Shown here piece by piece: positions 29,459 to 37,870 of a stretch of DNA of 64,000 nucleotides. This DNA is from an uncultured Alphaproteobacteria bacterium (GTDB taxonomy: Bacteria > Pseudomonadota > Alphaproteobacteria > GCA-2731375): contig CATOSZ010000003.1 in NCBI GenBank assembly GCA_951812805.1, forward strand, positions 310,001 through 374,000, read 5' to 3'. Position numbers and translations under genes: made by a program. A model generated the notes under the pieces. It was not told the DNA's origin. It made no database searches and saw only the letters and a program-made list of their open reading frames with translations. Positions within the stretch are counted from its first letter, which is position 1. The number at the start of each line of letters is the position of its first letter.

Positions 29459-29547
29459 TGTGAATCGGCATGCAAAACTGACCCACTTTGGTGGGTTATG
29501 AGCGGTAAGAATTGACCCACCTGGAACGCTAGCATCCGCACGGAACA

Positions 29548-31074
29548 GTGCGGAGGAAAGAGCAGGTGGTATTGATGGAAAGCGTATTGAAGATCCGACG
29601 TTGGATATTACGGGAGGGTCGGAGTATCCGATCTGTATCTCGTCAGACTGGTTTGTCGCGGAACACGATTAAGAAGTATCTGAAGGACGGCGATCCACCG
29701 AGCTATCAGCGGCGCGTTTCACCCGTCCGGCGTAAGCTTAGCGATGGCTTCGCCAGCCGGCTTCGGGCGCTCTTTGAGCAGGACCTGGGGCGCCCGCGCC
29801 GTGAGCGCCGGACGGCCAAGAAGCTTTATGAGCAGCTTGTGTCGGAAGGCTATAGCGGATCCTACTCGACGGTTCAGAGGTTTGTCCGCGACCTGAAGCG
29901 TTCTGGCGCCGGATCGGGGGATGCGTTCATTCCGTTGCACTTTACGGCAGGTGACGCGCTCCAGTTTGACTGGAGCACGGAATACGCTGTCCTGGGCGGT
30001 GTCGAGCAGAAGGTAAAGGTTGCCCACTTCCGCCTATGTCATAGCCGCAAGCCCTTTGTTGTTGCCTATCCCAGCGAATCTCAGGAGATGGTGCTGGACG
30101 CCTTTGCACGGGCGATGTCTTTCTATGGCGGCGTACCGCGCCGGGTGATCATCGACAACCCCAAGACGATGGTAACCTATGTTTCGCGCTCTAAGGACCG
30201 TGTGTTCCATCCGCGCTTTCTGGCGTTGATGAACCACTATGTGATGGAACCGGTTGCTTGCACACCCGCGGCGGGGTGGGAGAAGGGTCAGATTGAGAAC
30301 CAGGTTGGGTTCCTGCGGGGACAGCTGTTTGCGCCCAAGCCCGCCTTTGACGATCTGGATGCGCTGAACGGCTGGTTGCGTCTGCGCTGCGAGGAATTGG
30401 CGAATCGCGCCCACCCCGAACAATCGGATCGCAAGATCTCGGACGTGTTCGCAGACGAGTGCGCCGAACTGCGTCCCCTGGGCCGGGCTTTTGACGGCTA
30501 TGTTGAGAAGGCCGCTCGTGTCCGCTCTACCTGTCTGGTCCAATATGCCACCAATCGCTATAGCGTCCCCTCCCGGTTCGCCGGGGAGCTTGTCTCTCTG
30601 CGCGCCTATGCGGACCGGATCGTGGTTGTGTCAGGGCAGAATGTGATTGCCGAGCACAAGCGCCGCTTTACCCGCAACGCCAGCTATTTCGAGCCCTGGC
30701 ATTACCTGCCCCTACTCGACCGCAAGCCCGGCGCGCTGAGAGATGGCGCGCCCTTTGTGGGTTGGCAATTGCCTGAGGCGATGCACCGGGTCAGGGCGCA
30801 TTACATGGCCGGCAAAGGCGGGGACCGGGAGTTTGTCGATCTGCTCCTGCTGGCCCAGGATCACGGGATCGAGGTGGTCGAGATAGCCTGTGAACTGGCC
30901 GTGGAGCAGAACACGCTGCGCCTTCCGGCCATCATCAATCTGATCAACCAACTGGTGGAGCCGGTCATCGCGCCATGGGGCGAGAGCCACGCCTATCCGC
31001 AACTGACCTTGCGGCCCGAAGCGGACTGCAAGCGCTATGAGACGCTGTGCGTTGCCGGGGAGGCCGTCGCATGA
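29548..31074 (+). CDS. istA: IS21-family transposase IstA (copy A)
   Basis: A 508-residue DDE transposase, identical in translation to the copy at 41166-42692. The N-terminal HTH is [20 protein letters not shown]. The catalytic core includes [12 protein letters not shown] (first Asp), [11 protein letters not shown] (second Asp) and [15 protein letters not shown] (Glu). The gene appears intact, but its partner istB is truncated, so transposition would depend on IstB from another copy such as B. Confidence 0.93.
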   Translation: MRRKEQVVLMESVLKIRRWILREGRSIRSVSRQTGLSRNTIKKYLKDGDPPSYQRRVSPVRRKLSDGFASRLRALFEQDLGRPRRERRTAKKLYEQLVSEGYSGSYSTVQRFVRDLKRSGAGSGDAFIPLHFTAGDALQFDWSTEYAVLGGVEQKVKVAHFRLCHSRKPFVVAYPSESQEMVLDAFARAMSFYGGVPRRVIIDNPKTMVTYVSRSKDRVFHPRFLALMNHYVMEPVACTPAAGWEKGQIENQVGFLRGQLFAPKPAFDDLDALNGWLRLRCEELANRAHPEQSDRKISDVFADECAELRPLGRAFDGYVEKAARVRSTCLVQYATNRYSVPSRFAGELVSLRAYADRIVVVSGQNVIAEHKRRFTRNASYFEPWHYLPLLDRKPGALRDGAPFVGWQLPEAMHRVRAHYMAGKGGDREFVDLLLLAQDHGIEVVEIACELAVEQNTLRLPAIINLINQLVEPVIAPWGESHAYPQLTLRPEADCKRYETLCVAGEAVA

Positions 31075-31150
31075 AAGCTTTGATAGACCAACTGATCGCC
31101 CTGAGGCTGTATGGAATGGCGGCTTGCGCCGAAGCTTTGCTGGCCGCGCG
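31071..31150 (+). pseudogene. istB: IstB remnant (copy A), 3' truncated
   Basis: The ATG overlaps the istA stop (ATGA), and the frame reads [20 protein letters not shown] and a few more codons identical to istB of copy B. It diverges after position 31150, where prophage-side sequence begins with TGTGGGGAGAC. All ATPase motifs are missing. Reading on gives unrelated residues and a stop at 31275-31277. Confidence 0.85.
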
Positions 31151-31431
31151 TGTGGGGAGACAGAAAAGACTAAGAATCCGGACTACCTCGGATGAGGTCG
31201 GACTATTCCGAACAAAGTCTTTCTGGATCAGTAGGTTGGAGGTGATCGGCGGGCCTATCGAGGCCGGAATCGGTTAATCGAAAATATTTGTCAAAATGGC
31301 CGTTCAGGTGCCGTGAATTGGCTGGAAACGGGTCAAAAAGGCCTATTTTCAGCCCCCTGAATTCGCGCCAAAATCGGCCATTTCCGGGAGCGTCGATTCG
31401 CGGTTGCCAAACCGAGGAACGGCGGCCGGGA
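31151..31431. other. Non-coding junction between IS21-A and the prophage genes
   Basis: 281 bases with no supported gene. It begins TGTGGGGAGACAG directly at the IS21-A breakpoint and contains a small hairpin (ACCTC-GGAT-GAGGT at about 31185-31198) flanked by two CGGACTA copies. Its composition is less GC-rich than the phage genes. It may be the outer end of the prophage, since transposable phages end in TG, but no second end is available for comparison. Confidence 0.35.
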
Positions 31432-32193
31432 CTACGTCCTTTGATCGAGCAGGCGCTGGGCCTGCGCGGCGGGATCGACGAGTCCGACGTTGTGGGCGAA
31501 GCCCGGATCGATGCCGACCGGGATCCGGTGGATCTGTCCGTTGCGCCTGTCGAGCCAATCCCGGGTCCGGTCCCAGCCGTCGGGTGGGCGATCGGAGACG
31601 GCGTGACCGTAGCGCTCGAGATCGTCTTCGCCGAGCTGCTGGACGATGCAACGGCATTTCCAGCCGTTGGGCGGATAGTGGCTGTGCCAGAAGGGGTCGT
31701 CCCAGCGCAGCACGGTGCCATGCCAGGCCATGTGTTCGGGCCGGGTGCGCCTGTCCTGAACGGCGACGTAGCGGAGATAGGGCAATCGGTCGGCGAGCCG
31801 TTCGATCTTTTCCCAGCGGCCATGGGCGTAGGCCATGCGGAGATTGGTGTCGAAGATGATGCGCAGACGATGGGGCGAGCCGAGTTGGACGATCTGGCTC
31901 TCGCCGGTCAGGGGATCGATCATGCGCTCGCGGCCCCACCAGCCCTTGCGGCGCAGAATGGGTTCGAGTTCGCCCTGGAACCAGTCGTAGGTCTTGCCCT
32001 CGGCGACCGCCGCGTCCACGGCGGCGCGGATGTCCTCGAGAATGTCGAGCTGCGCCACCTTGGCGACGGTGAAGGAGGCGGTGTGCCGTGCGGCGTCGGT
32101 GTCGAGCCAGTGGTAGCCGATATGGTAGCCCTTGGCGCGGAAGTGCTCGATCGCCTCCAGGGGCGGGACGTCGAGGATCTCGGGGTCCGCCAT
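31432..32193 (-). CDS. Mu gp30/F-like phage head morphogenesis protein
   Basis: A 253-residue minor head protein of the phage Mu F type (PF04233-like). The N-terminus has PLEAIEHFRAKGYHIGYHWL. The core has RLRIIFDTNLRMAYAHGRW and AWHGTVLRWDDPFWHSHYPP followed by NGWKCRCIVQQL, the family signature. The usual tail (IPVGIDPGFAHNVG) is present before the stop, so the protein looks complete although short. It is the last phage gene before the IS21-A junction; the protease and major head genes that normally follow are missing. Confidence 0.85.
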   Translation of the reverse strand: MADPEILDVPPLEAIEHFRAKGYHIGYHWLDTDAARHTASFTVAKVAQLDILEDIRAAVDAAVAEGKTYDWFQGELEPILRRKGWWGRERMIDPLTGESQIVQLGSPHRLRIIFDTNLRMAYAHGRWEKIERLADRLPYLRYVAVQDRRTRPEHMAWHGTVLRWDDPFWHSHYPPNGWKCRCIVQQLGEDDLERYGHAVSDRPPDGWDRTRDWLDRRNGQIHRIPVGIDPGFAHNVGLVDPAAQAQRLLDQRT

Positions 32194-32202
32194 GATCGGT
32201 CT

Positions 32203-32409
32203 TCAGTTCAGGCCGCGGGGGGAGATAGGCGTGAGCTCGCCGACGGCGGTGGCGATCCATCCGCCGCCGTCGGCTTCCAGCACGGCGCCGGCGAGGCCAC
32301 CATGGTCGTCGTGGAGTAGACGTTGAATGCGGCCATTGCGCCGTCCCGCTGGCCAGCGCATCCAGTGGCCGGGCTGGATATCGTCTTGTGCGTCTTCGCG
32401 TCCGGCCAT
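32203..32409 (-). CDS. Small phage protein, unknown
   Basis: A 68-residue frame set between portal and F genes, with 3 bases to the portal stop and 9 to the F start, so the spacing fits a cotranscribed gene. The sequence (PGHWMRWPAGRRNGRIQRLL, then AVLEADGGGWIATAVGELTP) suggests a small beta-rich, SH3-like domain, but I do not recognise a family. No start alternatives improve the fit. Confidence 0.5.
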   Translation of the reverse strand: MAGREDAQDDIQPGHWMRWPAGRRNGRIQRLLHDDHGGLAGAVLEADGGGWIATAVGELTPISPRGLN

Positions 32410-32412
32410 GGC

Positions 32413-33900
32413 CTACTCTCCGCCCTCGGGTTCGCCCTGTCCGGCGATCTCGGCCGAGAAGGTCGTGCGGTGCAACGTGGTGGCCAGCTCGCTCGTGTCC
32501 ATGGCGTTTTGCAACGCCTCGCCGTCGAGCCTTTGGCGGAATGTCGCGAATCCAGGGGCGTCGGTGGCGGCGTCGAGCACCGGCTGGACGATGGGCTCCA
32601 TGATGCGTGTCCAGCCTTCGTCTTCGATCAGCGCGTCGACGGCCCGATCGATAGCGTCGCCCGCCCGCCTGGGTCCCGCGAGCGCCAGACGCTCCTCCTC
32701 GGCCCGCGCGGGCGGCGTCGAGGGCGCCGCCGCTTCCCATTCTCCCCCGTAGGTGCGCTCGACATAGGCTTGGGTCGGCTTGAGCTCGGACATCCGGGCG
32801 ACGATGTCATCGCGGTTCGCGCGGCGCTCCAGGTCTTCCGGCGGGGCGGTGTCGCGGATCAAGCGCGGCACGGCGGCGCCTGGGTGGTTCCAGTGGGTGA
32901 GCCAGGTGGCGAGGGAGTGCTGGAGGGCGGCGGAGAGGCGTCGTGCGTCGGCGGCGACGAGGCGTTGCAGCACCTCGGCATGGACCTCGGCCGTGGCCTG
33001 CCAGGGGCCGATCTCGCTGGTGGCGCGCTGGCCGAGCACGGCGTCGGCGATCATGCCGTCCATGGCGGCGGTGAACTCCTTGTAGTCGCCGCCGGCGCGG
33101 CGCTGGGAGTCGAGGGTCTCGATCTTCTGGCCCTCCTTGGTCACGACGCCGGCGCCGCCGATGACGGCGCTTACGGTTTCGAGCGCCAAGGCGACCTCTT
33201 CGGGCGGGGCGTCGCCCCGGAGCGAGATCACGAGGGCGGGCATGCCGAACTTCTCCAGCGCGGTCGACCAGAAGCGGACACCCTGCCGCTTCAACCAGAC
33301 GGGCCAGAGGCACCAGCGGGCGACACCGGGGCCGTGCGGCTGGCCGCCGTGCTGGCGGGGCTGGCGCAGGACGGTGAACTTGGCCGGCGGCAGCTCGATT
33401 CCGCGCGGCCGGTCCCGGGCGATCAGCAACGGCGTGCCGTCGGGGCGGAAGCGGAATCGGGCGGGGTCGCGCACCTTGAGATCGGCGAGGCGGGCACGGG
33501 CGCCGTCGATCTCCCAGAGGCACTCGGCGATGGCGTAGCCGTACCAGACGGCGTGTAGCAGTTCCCGGCTGACGCGGTCGATCTCGATGGCCTCGAGTTG
33601 CCCGGCGAGGTCCTCGGCGGCGATGCGGTCGCGCCGGCCCGTGCCGCCGGGTTCGACCTCGAGCGGCGCGGCGGTGCCGGCGTCGAGGCGCTGGTCGAGC
33701 ACGGCGCGGGCGTGGGGGTCGGTGAGCGCCGCCGTGGCGGCGGAGATCGAGGCGGGGCCGCTTCGCCACTGACGGGGATCGGCGGCGAACGCGCCCATCT
33801 CGTCGAGCCAGGCGCCGGCCCAGGCGCCGATGCCCTCGCGGCCGGCCTCGGGCGCGGCGATCTCGGCCGTGTCGGGCGTCGCGGGGAGGTCTTTCGCCAT
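32413..33900 (-). CDS. Mu gp29-like portal protein (DUF935)
   Basis: A 495-residue phage portal protein of the DUF935/Mu gp29 type, the ring through which DNA enters the head. Recognisable parts are DPHARAVLDQRLDA near the N-terminus, HAVWYGYAIAECLWEIDG, FWSTALEKFGMPALVISLRG and GKIQRTY-like regions in the C-terminal half. ATG 33900 is chosen over a GTG nine bases upstream that would overlap the terminase stop. Position between terminase and F matches Mu. Confidence 0.87.
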   Translation of the reverse strand: MAKDLPATPDTAEIAAPEAGREGIGAWAGAWLDEMGAFAADPRQWRSGPASISAATAALTDPHARAVLDQRLDAGTAAPLEVEPGGTGRRDRIAAEDLAGQLEAIEIDRVSRELLHAVWYGYAIAECLWEIDGARARLADLKVRDPARFRFRPDGTPLLIARDRPRGIELPPAKFTVLRQPRQHGGQPHGPGVARWCLWPVWLKRQGVRFWSTALEKFGMPALVISLRGDAPPEEVALALETVSAVIGGAGVVTKEGQKIETLDSQRRAGGDYKEFTAAMDGMIADAVLGQRATSEIGPWQATAEVHAEVLQRLVAADARRLSAALQHSLATWLTHWNHPGAAVPRLIRDTAPPEDLERRANRDDIVARMSELKPTQAYVERTYGGEWEAAAPSTPPARAEEERLALAGPRRAGDAIDRAVDALIEDEGWTRIMEPIVQPVLDAATDAPGFATFRQRLDGEALQNAMDTSELATTLHRTTFSAEIAGQGEPEGGE

Positions 33901-33902
33901 GC

Positions 33903-35342
33903 TCACCACCCGTTCAGAGCCGAGAGGGGCGAGCGCACGACGCCGAGTTCGTAGTCGATCTCATGGCCACTGCCGGGCCCCAGTCCATCGGGCGCGCGGA
34001 AGGCGGCGTGCCGGCGGTCCGTGGTCCAGGCCTCGAAGGGGCCGCGGGCCTGGGCAGCAGCGGCGCAGGCGAGCGCGAGGGCCCAGAAGCGGTCGCCGTG
34101 GCCGTCGGTGTCGGCTCGCTCGGCGGTCAGCCGGGGTGCGCCCGTGGGCCCGGCTTCGGCGCGCAGGCTGTGCAGGTCGCGCCGCAGCGCCTCGTCGGCG
34201 GGGATACGAATACGGTTGTCCTCGAAGGCCTCGCGCAGCGCGGTGGCGACGTCGAGCCGTTTGGGGGTCGTCATCAGCACGCCCTCGACGGTGAGGCCGC
34301 CGTGATCCTCGGCCAGCTGCTCGACGACGGCCTCGCCCATGCCGGTCTGATCGACGGCGATGCGGAGTGGGCGGTAGCGAGCGGCGAGCGTGCGCACGAT
34401 CGCGCGCTGTTCGGAGAAGGAGATATCGCGCGCCGTCTGGAGCTCGCGCAGCCACAGGACATCGCCGACCTCCTCGATGACGGCGGCGACCCAGAGATCG
34501 CGCCGCCGCGCGACATCGACGCCGATATAGGTGGTGCCGCCCGCATACAGTTCCGCTTTGCCGGCCTCCGCGTCCTCGGCATCGGTGATCGCCTTCCAGG
34601 CGAGCCAGGCACCCGATCCGGCCGAGGGCACGCAGTCGAGCTCCTGGGCGGCGCGGGCGCCGTACTCCGCGCGCAGGCCCGCTTCCCAAGCCGCCTCGGC
34701 CGCGCCCGACCAGTGCTGCCCGGTGACCATGCAGATGCGCTTGTAAAGGCCCTCGTGAAGTGCGTCGGCCAGCGTGACGGTATGCAGCGCGCCCGGCTGG
34801 CGGCGCTCGGCGATATCGCGGCAGAGCGCGGCGAAGGGGTTGGCCTCGCCGTTATGAGTGGAGATCACGCGCACCGCGCCGCCCCACATGCGGGTCGCCA
34901 GCGCGGCGGTCAGCACGGCCTCGAGATCGTCGATGAAGGCGGCCTCGTCGATGACGGCAATATCGCCGGGCCGGCCCTTGGAGCGCCAGGCCCGCGGGCT
35001 GGACGCGAGCGCGGTGATGGTCTTGCCCGCGGCGAGGCGCAGGCGGAAGGCCTGCACGGCGTGGGAATCGCCGGTGTCGATCAAGGTCTCGCCGGCGGTC
35101 TCGATCGCGATGCCCTGGCAGTGCTCGACCCACTCGGCGCAGTCGGCGACGAAGCCGCGCGCCATGTCGAGGGAATAGGACTGGTAGTACACGTCGCCGC
35201 GCCCGAGGCCGGCGTGCATTACCGCGTTATATGCCTCGGCCCAGGAGATGCCGATCCGTCTGGACTTCTGGATCGCCGCCAATCCGCTTGTCTCGGCGAC
35301 CCAGCGCCGCTGGTAGGGGAGCAGGGTGCGCGCCTCTCTCAT
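33903..35342 (-). CDS. Mu gp28-like terminase large subunit
   Basis: A 479-residue DNA-packaging motor. The ATPase part has RRIGISWAEAYNAVM (P-loop-like) near residue 30 and DIAVIDEAAFID (Walker B) near 130. The nuclease part has YIGVDVARRRDLWV and AVDQTGMGEAVVEQL, with acidic RNase-H-fold residues. ATG 35342 overlaps the gp27 stop as ATGA; the open frame further upstream lies inside gp27. Length and order match Mu-type terminases. Confidence 0.88.
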   Translation of the reverse strand: MREARTLLPYQRRWVAETSGLAAIQKSRRIGISWAEAYNAVMHAGLGRGDVYYQSYSLDMARGFVADCAEWVEHCQGIAIETAGETLIDTGDSHAVQAFRLRLAAGKTITALASSPRAWRSKGRPGDIAVIDEAAFIDDLEAVLTAALATRMWGGAVRVISTHNGEANPFAALCRDIAERRQPGALHTVTLADALHEGLYKRICMVTGQHWSGAAEAAWEAGLRAEYGARAAQELDCVPSAGSGAWLAWKAITDAEDAEAGKAELYAGGTTYIGVDVARRRDLWVAAVIEEVGDVLWLRELQTARDISFSEQRAIVRTLAARYRPLRIAVDQTGMGEAVVEQLAEDHGGLTVEGVLMTTPKRLDVATALREAFEDNRIRIPADEALRRDLHSLRAEAGPTGAPRLTAERADTDGHGDRFWALALACAAAAQARGPFEAWTTDRRHAAFRAPDGLGPGSGHEIDYELGVVRSPLSALNGW

Positions 35343-35878
35343 GCGCCGCCCTCCACGAACGCGCGGATCGAGGCGGCGCCCTCCTCGGAGAGGCCGAGCT
35401 TGCGGGCCTGTTGGCCGGCCGCCTGGGCGGCGCGCTTGGTGGCCTGCTCGACCAGCCGGGCGGCATAGTCTTGATCGAGGCGGGCAGCCTGCATCAGATC
35501 CTTGAGGGAGCGCCCCAGGTGGGCGAGATCGCCGGCCTTCAGGGTGCTGGCGTCGCCATCGAGCAGTGCCTGCTGGAACTCGAAGCACAGTGTGCGCGCG
35601 ATCTCCAACAACGCGCGGTGACGCCGGCTCTCGTCCTCGCCCTCGAGATCCGTGGCGATGGCGTCCATCATCCGTCGCGATTCGCGCAGCCGGCCGCCCA
35701 TCGCCTCGAGCTTGCGCTTGGCGGCGTGCGCGGTGGAGCGGGAGAGCTCGGCGCCGCGCTCGCGCAGCAGGGCGCGGAAGTCGTCGACGCTGATCGTGGG
35801 GTTGGCGTCGAGGAAGGCGGCGATGCTGGACTGCTCCTCGGCCGAGAAGTGGCGATCTATCAGGGCGCGGCGCGGCAT
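35339..35878 (-). CDS. Mu gp27-like protein (DUF3486), probable small terminase
   Basis: A 179-residue DUF3486 protein. The N-terminus reads as a helix-turn-helix (SISAFL-like region followed by TISVDDFRALLRERGAELSR and STAHAAKRKLEAMG), then a long helical region and a basic, Ala-rich tail. In Mu-like phages it precedes gp28 and is thought to act as the small terminase subunit. It overlaps terminase by four bases. Confidence 0.82.
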   Translation of the reverse strand: MPRRALIDRHFSAEEQSSIAAFLDANPTISVDDFRALLRERGAELSRSTAHAAKRKLEAMGGRLRESRRMMDAIATDLEGEDESRRHRALLEIARTLCFEFQQALLDGDASTLKAGDLAHLGRSLKDLMQAARLDQDYAARLVEQATKRAAQAAGQQARKLGLSEEGAASIRAFVEGGA

Positions 35879-35881
35879 GGT

Positions 35882-36184
35882 TCAGAGTTCGTCCGGGCGC
35901 GGGCGGCGGACCCCGGGCGCGGCGGTGCGGCCCTCGACGACATCCTGGCCCCGGGCCAGAAGTGCGGCGACAGTGAAGCCCTCGACGTCGCGGGTCTCGA
36001 TCAGGCCCTGTTCGGCCAGCCAGGCGAGCTCGGTGGCGAGTTTGTCGAGGCTCGGGCGGTGGCCGAACGCGGTCAGCGCGCTAGCCAGGATGCGGTCGTT
36101 GAGATCGAAGCCTTCGGCTTGCGCCAGGAGCTGCAGAACGACGAGGCGCATATCCTCGGCCACGATGCGGGCGTAAGCGCTCAT
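35882..36184 (-). CDS. Mu gp26-like small phage protein, winged-helix type
   Basis: A 100-residue protein resembling the family annotated as VpaChn25_0724 in Mu-like phages. It has EDMRLVVLQLLAQAEGFDLN, then LATELAWLAEQGLIETRDVE, which reads as a winged helix. It overlaps the gp25-like gene by four bases and is three bases from gp27. Its role in the phage is unknown. Confidence 0.72.
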   Translation of the reverse strand: MSAYARIVAEDMRLVVLQLLAQAEGFDLNDRILASALTAFGHRPSLDKLATELAWLAEQGLIETRDVEGFTVAALLARGQDVVEGRTAAPGVRRPRPDEL

Positions 36185-36492
36185 GGCACCCCCTTGTCCA
36201 TCAGATGCTCATGAATCAGGTGTAGCGCCCGTTCGATGGCGGCGACCGAGGCCTTGACGGCGGCGACATCGGCGCGGGTTTCCGCCGAGATACGGTCGAG
36301 CTCCTCGATCCGATTCCGCAGTGCGCCAAAGGTCGCCGAGTTGTCCTGCTTCTCGACCGCCGCGAGGCGCACCTTCGTCTCGGCCAGCCTGGCCTCGGCC
36401 TCGCGCATGCGGCGGAACAGCAGCACGATGGCGGCGACAATCGCGGCGACAGTGGCGCGCACCAGCCAGCCGGTGATCTCCTCGGCGCTCAT
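36181..36492 (-). CDS. Mu gp25-like protein (DUF2730)
   Basis: A 103-residue protein with one N-terminal membrane segment (VRATVAAIVAAIVLLF) followed by a long coiled coil (EAEARLAETKVRLAAVEKQ to ALHLIHEHLMDKG). This is the layout of DUF2730/Mu gp25. It overlaps lysozyme and the gp26-like gene at both ends. A spanin-like or lysis role is possible but unproved. Confidence 0.75.
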   Translation of the reverse strand: MSAEEITGWLVRATVAAIVAAIVLLFRRMREAEARLAETKVRLAAVEKQDNSATFGALRNRIEELDRISAETRADVAAVKASVAAIERALHLIHEHLMDKGVP

Positions 36493-36950
36493 GTCATCCC
36501 CCAGAGTTCGGCTTCAGCCTCGCGGCGGCGGACCAGACCGGCAAGCCGCCGCCCGCCGGCGAAGACCCAGCGATGGAACTGATCCGGCACGTCGTCCCAC
36601 GCGCCGGCGTTGACGCGGCGCAGCAGGGTCGAGGCGCGCAGTGCGCCCGATCCGAGGTTGAAGGCGAAAGAGGTCAGCGCGCCGTGCTGGTTGGCGCCGA
36701 TCGGCACGACCACCATGCGGTCGACCGCGAGGGCGAAGCGCGCGAGGTCGCGCCGCAGCAGCGCTTCCGCGCCCGCCGCGTCGAGCGGCGGGTGGTCCGG
36801 GCCGACGCGGCGTCTATCGACGCCATAGGTGGCGCCGTGGCCGATGGTCAAGACCCCGGCGGGGCAGAGATAGGGTTCCGCCGAGAAGCCCTCGAAGTGC
36901 TTGATCAGGCGGACCGCCCGCCGGCAGACCGGAGCGCGGCGCCGGCTCAT
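36489..36950 (-). CDS. Phage lysozyme (GH24), Cys-type active site
   Basis: A 153-residue endolysin of the T4/P21/P1 glycosidase family. The active-site region is IKHFEGFSAEPYLCPAGVLT: the catalytic Glu is present, but the residue that is Asp in T4 and lambdoid enzymes is Cys. The E-C-T arrangement is the one known from phage P1 Lyz. There is no membrane anchor or SAR segment at the N-terminus, so export would need the holin-like protein. ATG 36950 overlaps the upstream gene as ATGA. Confidence 0.85.
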   Translation of the reverse strand: MSRRRAPVCRRAVRLIKHFEGFSAEPYLCPAGVLTIGHGATYGVDRRRVGPDHPPLDAAGAEALLRRDLARFALAVDRMVVVPIGANQHGALTSFAFNLGSGALRASTLLRRVNAGAWDDVPDQFHRWVFAGGRRLAGLVRRREAEAELWGMT

Positions 36951-37444
36951 CGCCTGACCGCCGCCGAGAGCTTCGCGCCGGAGCGGTAGCCGAACAGGTA
37001 GCCGAGCACGGCCTGGATCGCATCGCCGACCAGCGAGCCCCAGATCACCGTGGAGATCTCGGCCAGATGCGGCGCGCCGAAATACATCCCGTAGGCATAC
37101 GTGCCGGCGATCGCGGTGAACAGCGCGATGATGACGGTACAGGCGCCGGGCCGCAGGGCGGCGTTCCAGGCGTCGACCCACTTCACGCCGACCGGCGCTT
37201 GGGACTTGTAGATCTCCGACATCTGGGTGCGGAAGGCGCGCACCTCCTCCATTTGCGCTTGGCCCTCGATCTCCTGAAGGCGAGCCTCGGTCCGGTGCGC
37301 CAGCAGTTTGAGCTGCAGCTCGGCCTGCTTGTCCATGCGGTCCATCTCGCGGCCATGCTCGCGGCTCTCGCGGAACTCCTTCAGGAGGTCGGGGATGACG
37401 CCGCCGAGCATGCCGAGGCCGGTGGAAATCAGGGAGATGAGCAT
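36947..37444 (-). CDS. Holin-like membrane protein of Mu-like prophage
   Basis: A 165-residue protein: a hydrophobic N-terminus (MLISLISTGLGMLGGVIPDL), a charged helical stretch (ESREHGREMDRMDKQAELQL), then VDAWNAALRPGACTVIIALF and a second membrane segment, ending in a GYLFGYRSG-type motif. This matches the 3TM-holin style found immediately upstream of lysozyme in alphaproteobacterial Mu-like phages. Position supports a lysis role; no direct functional residue is visible. Confidence 0.65.
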   Translation of the reverse strand: MLISLISTGLGMLGGVIPDLLKEFRESREHGREMDRMDKQAELQLKLLAHRTEARLQEIEGQAQMEEVRAFRTQMSEIYKSQAPVGVKWVDAWNAALRPGACTVIIALFTAIAGTYAYGMYFGAPHLAEISTVIWGSLVGDAIQAVLGYLFGYRSGAKLSAAVRR

Positions 37445-37537
37445 CGTGTGTCCTGTCGGGCCGGGGTCGGAGGGGCAGTATCGCGCATCCCGGCAGGCGG
37501 TTGCAGCGGACCATGGTCCGCTGAAGCGCGGGCGGTT

Positions 37538-37870
37538 TTACGCGCCGTGCCGCCGGTAGCGTCGCGCGGTGCGCCGGGTGATGTTGAGCCGGCAGGCGAT
37601 TTTGGCGCTACTCCAGCCCTGTTCGGCGAGCCACTCGACCACCGCGCGCCGCGCGAGCGGCACGGCCAGCGCCTCGCCGCCGAAACGGCCAACGATCGCG
37701 GCCGCCGCTTCGGCGCCGACGAGACCTACCAGCGCCCGGCCCGCCGCGCCCTCGATCGTTCGCGGCACGTCCCAGCCGTCGTCGCCGCCATGGTGCAGCG
37801 CGATTCCGAGCGCCGCATCGCGCCCCGCGAGCGCCGCGATCTCGGCCAGAACGCCCGGCAGCGTCGTCAT
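37538..37870 (-). CDS. mor: Mor-family transcription activator
   Basis: A 110-residue Mor/C-type activator of middle or late phage genes. The N-terminal dimerisation part (LAEIAALAGRDAALGIALHH) is followed by a C-terminal HTH with EWLAEQGWSSAKIACRLNIT and RRTARRYRRHG. ATG 37870 overlaps the methyltransferase stop. It is expected to activate the downstream lysis and head genes; a 93-base gap separates it from the holin-like gene and may hold the regulated promoter. Confidence 0.82.
   Translation of the reverse strand: MTTLPGVLAEIAALAGRDAALGIALHHGGDDGWDVPRTIEGAAGRALVGLVGAEAAAAIVGRFGGEALAVPLARRAVVEWLAEQGWSSAKIACRLNITRRTARRYRRHGA

Larger units (their letters stand above)
29459..31150 (+). mobile_element. 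IS21-family element copy A, 5' fragment
   Basis: It starts with TGTGAATCGGCATGCAAAAC, the same left end as copy B at 42781, and is collinear with copy B through istA and the first 26-27 codons of istB, then stops matching after GGCCGCGCG at 31150. The right end is missing. Two subterminal direct repeats are visible (AACTGACCCAC and AATTGACCCAC). No target duplication pairs its left flank (accatcag) with any other IS21 junction in the window. Confidence 0.88.
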
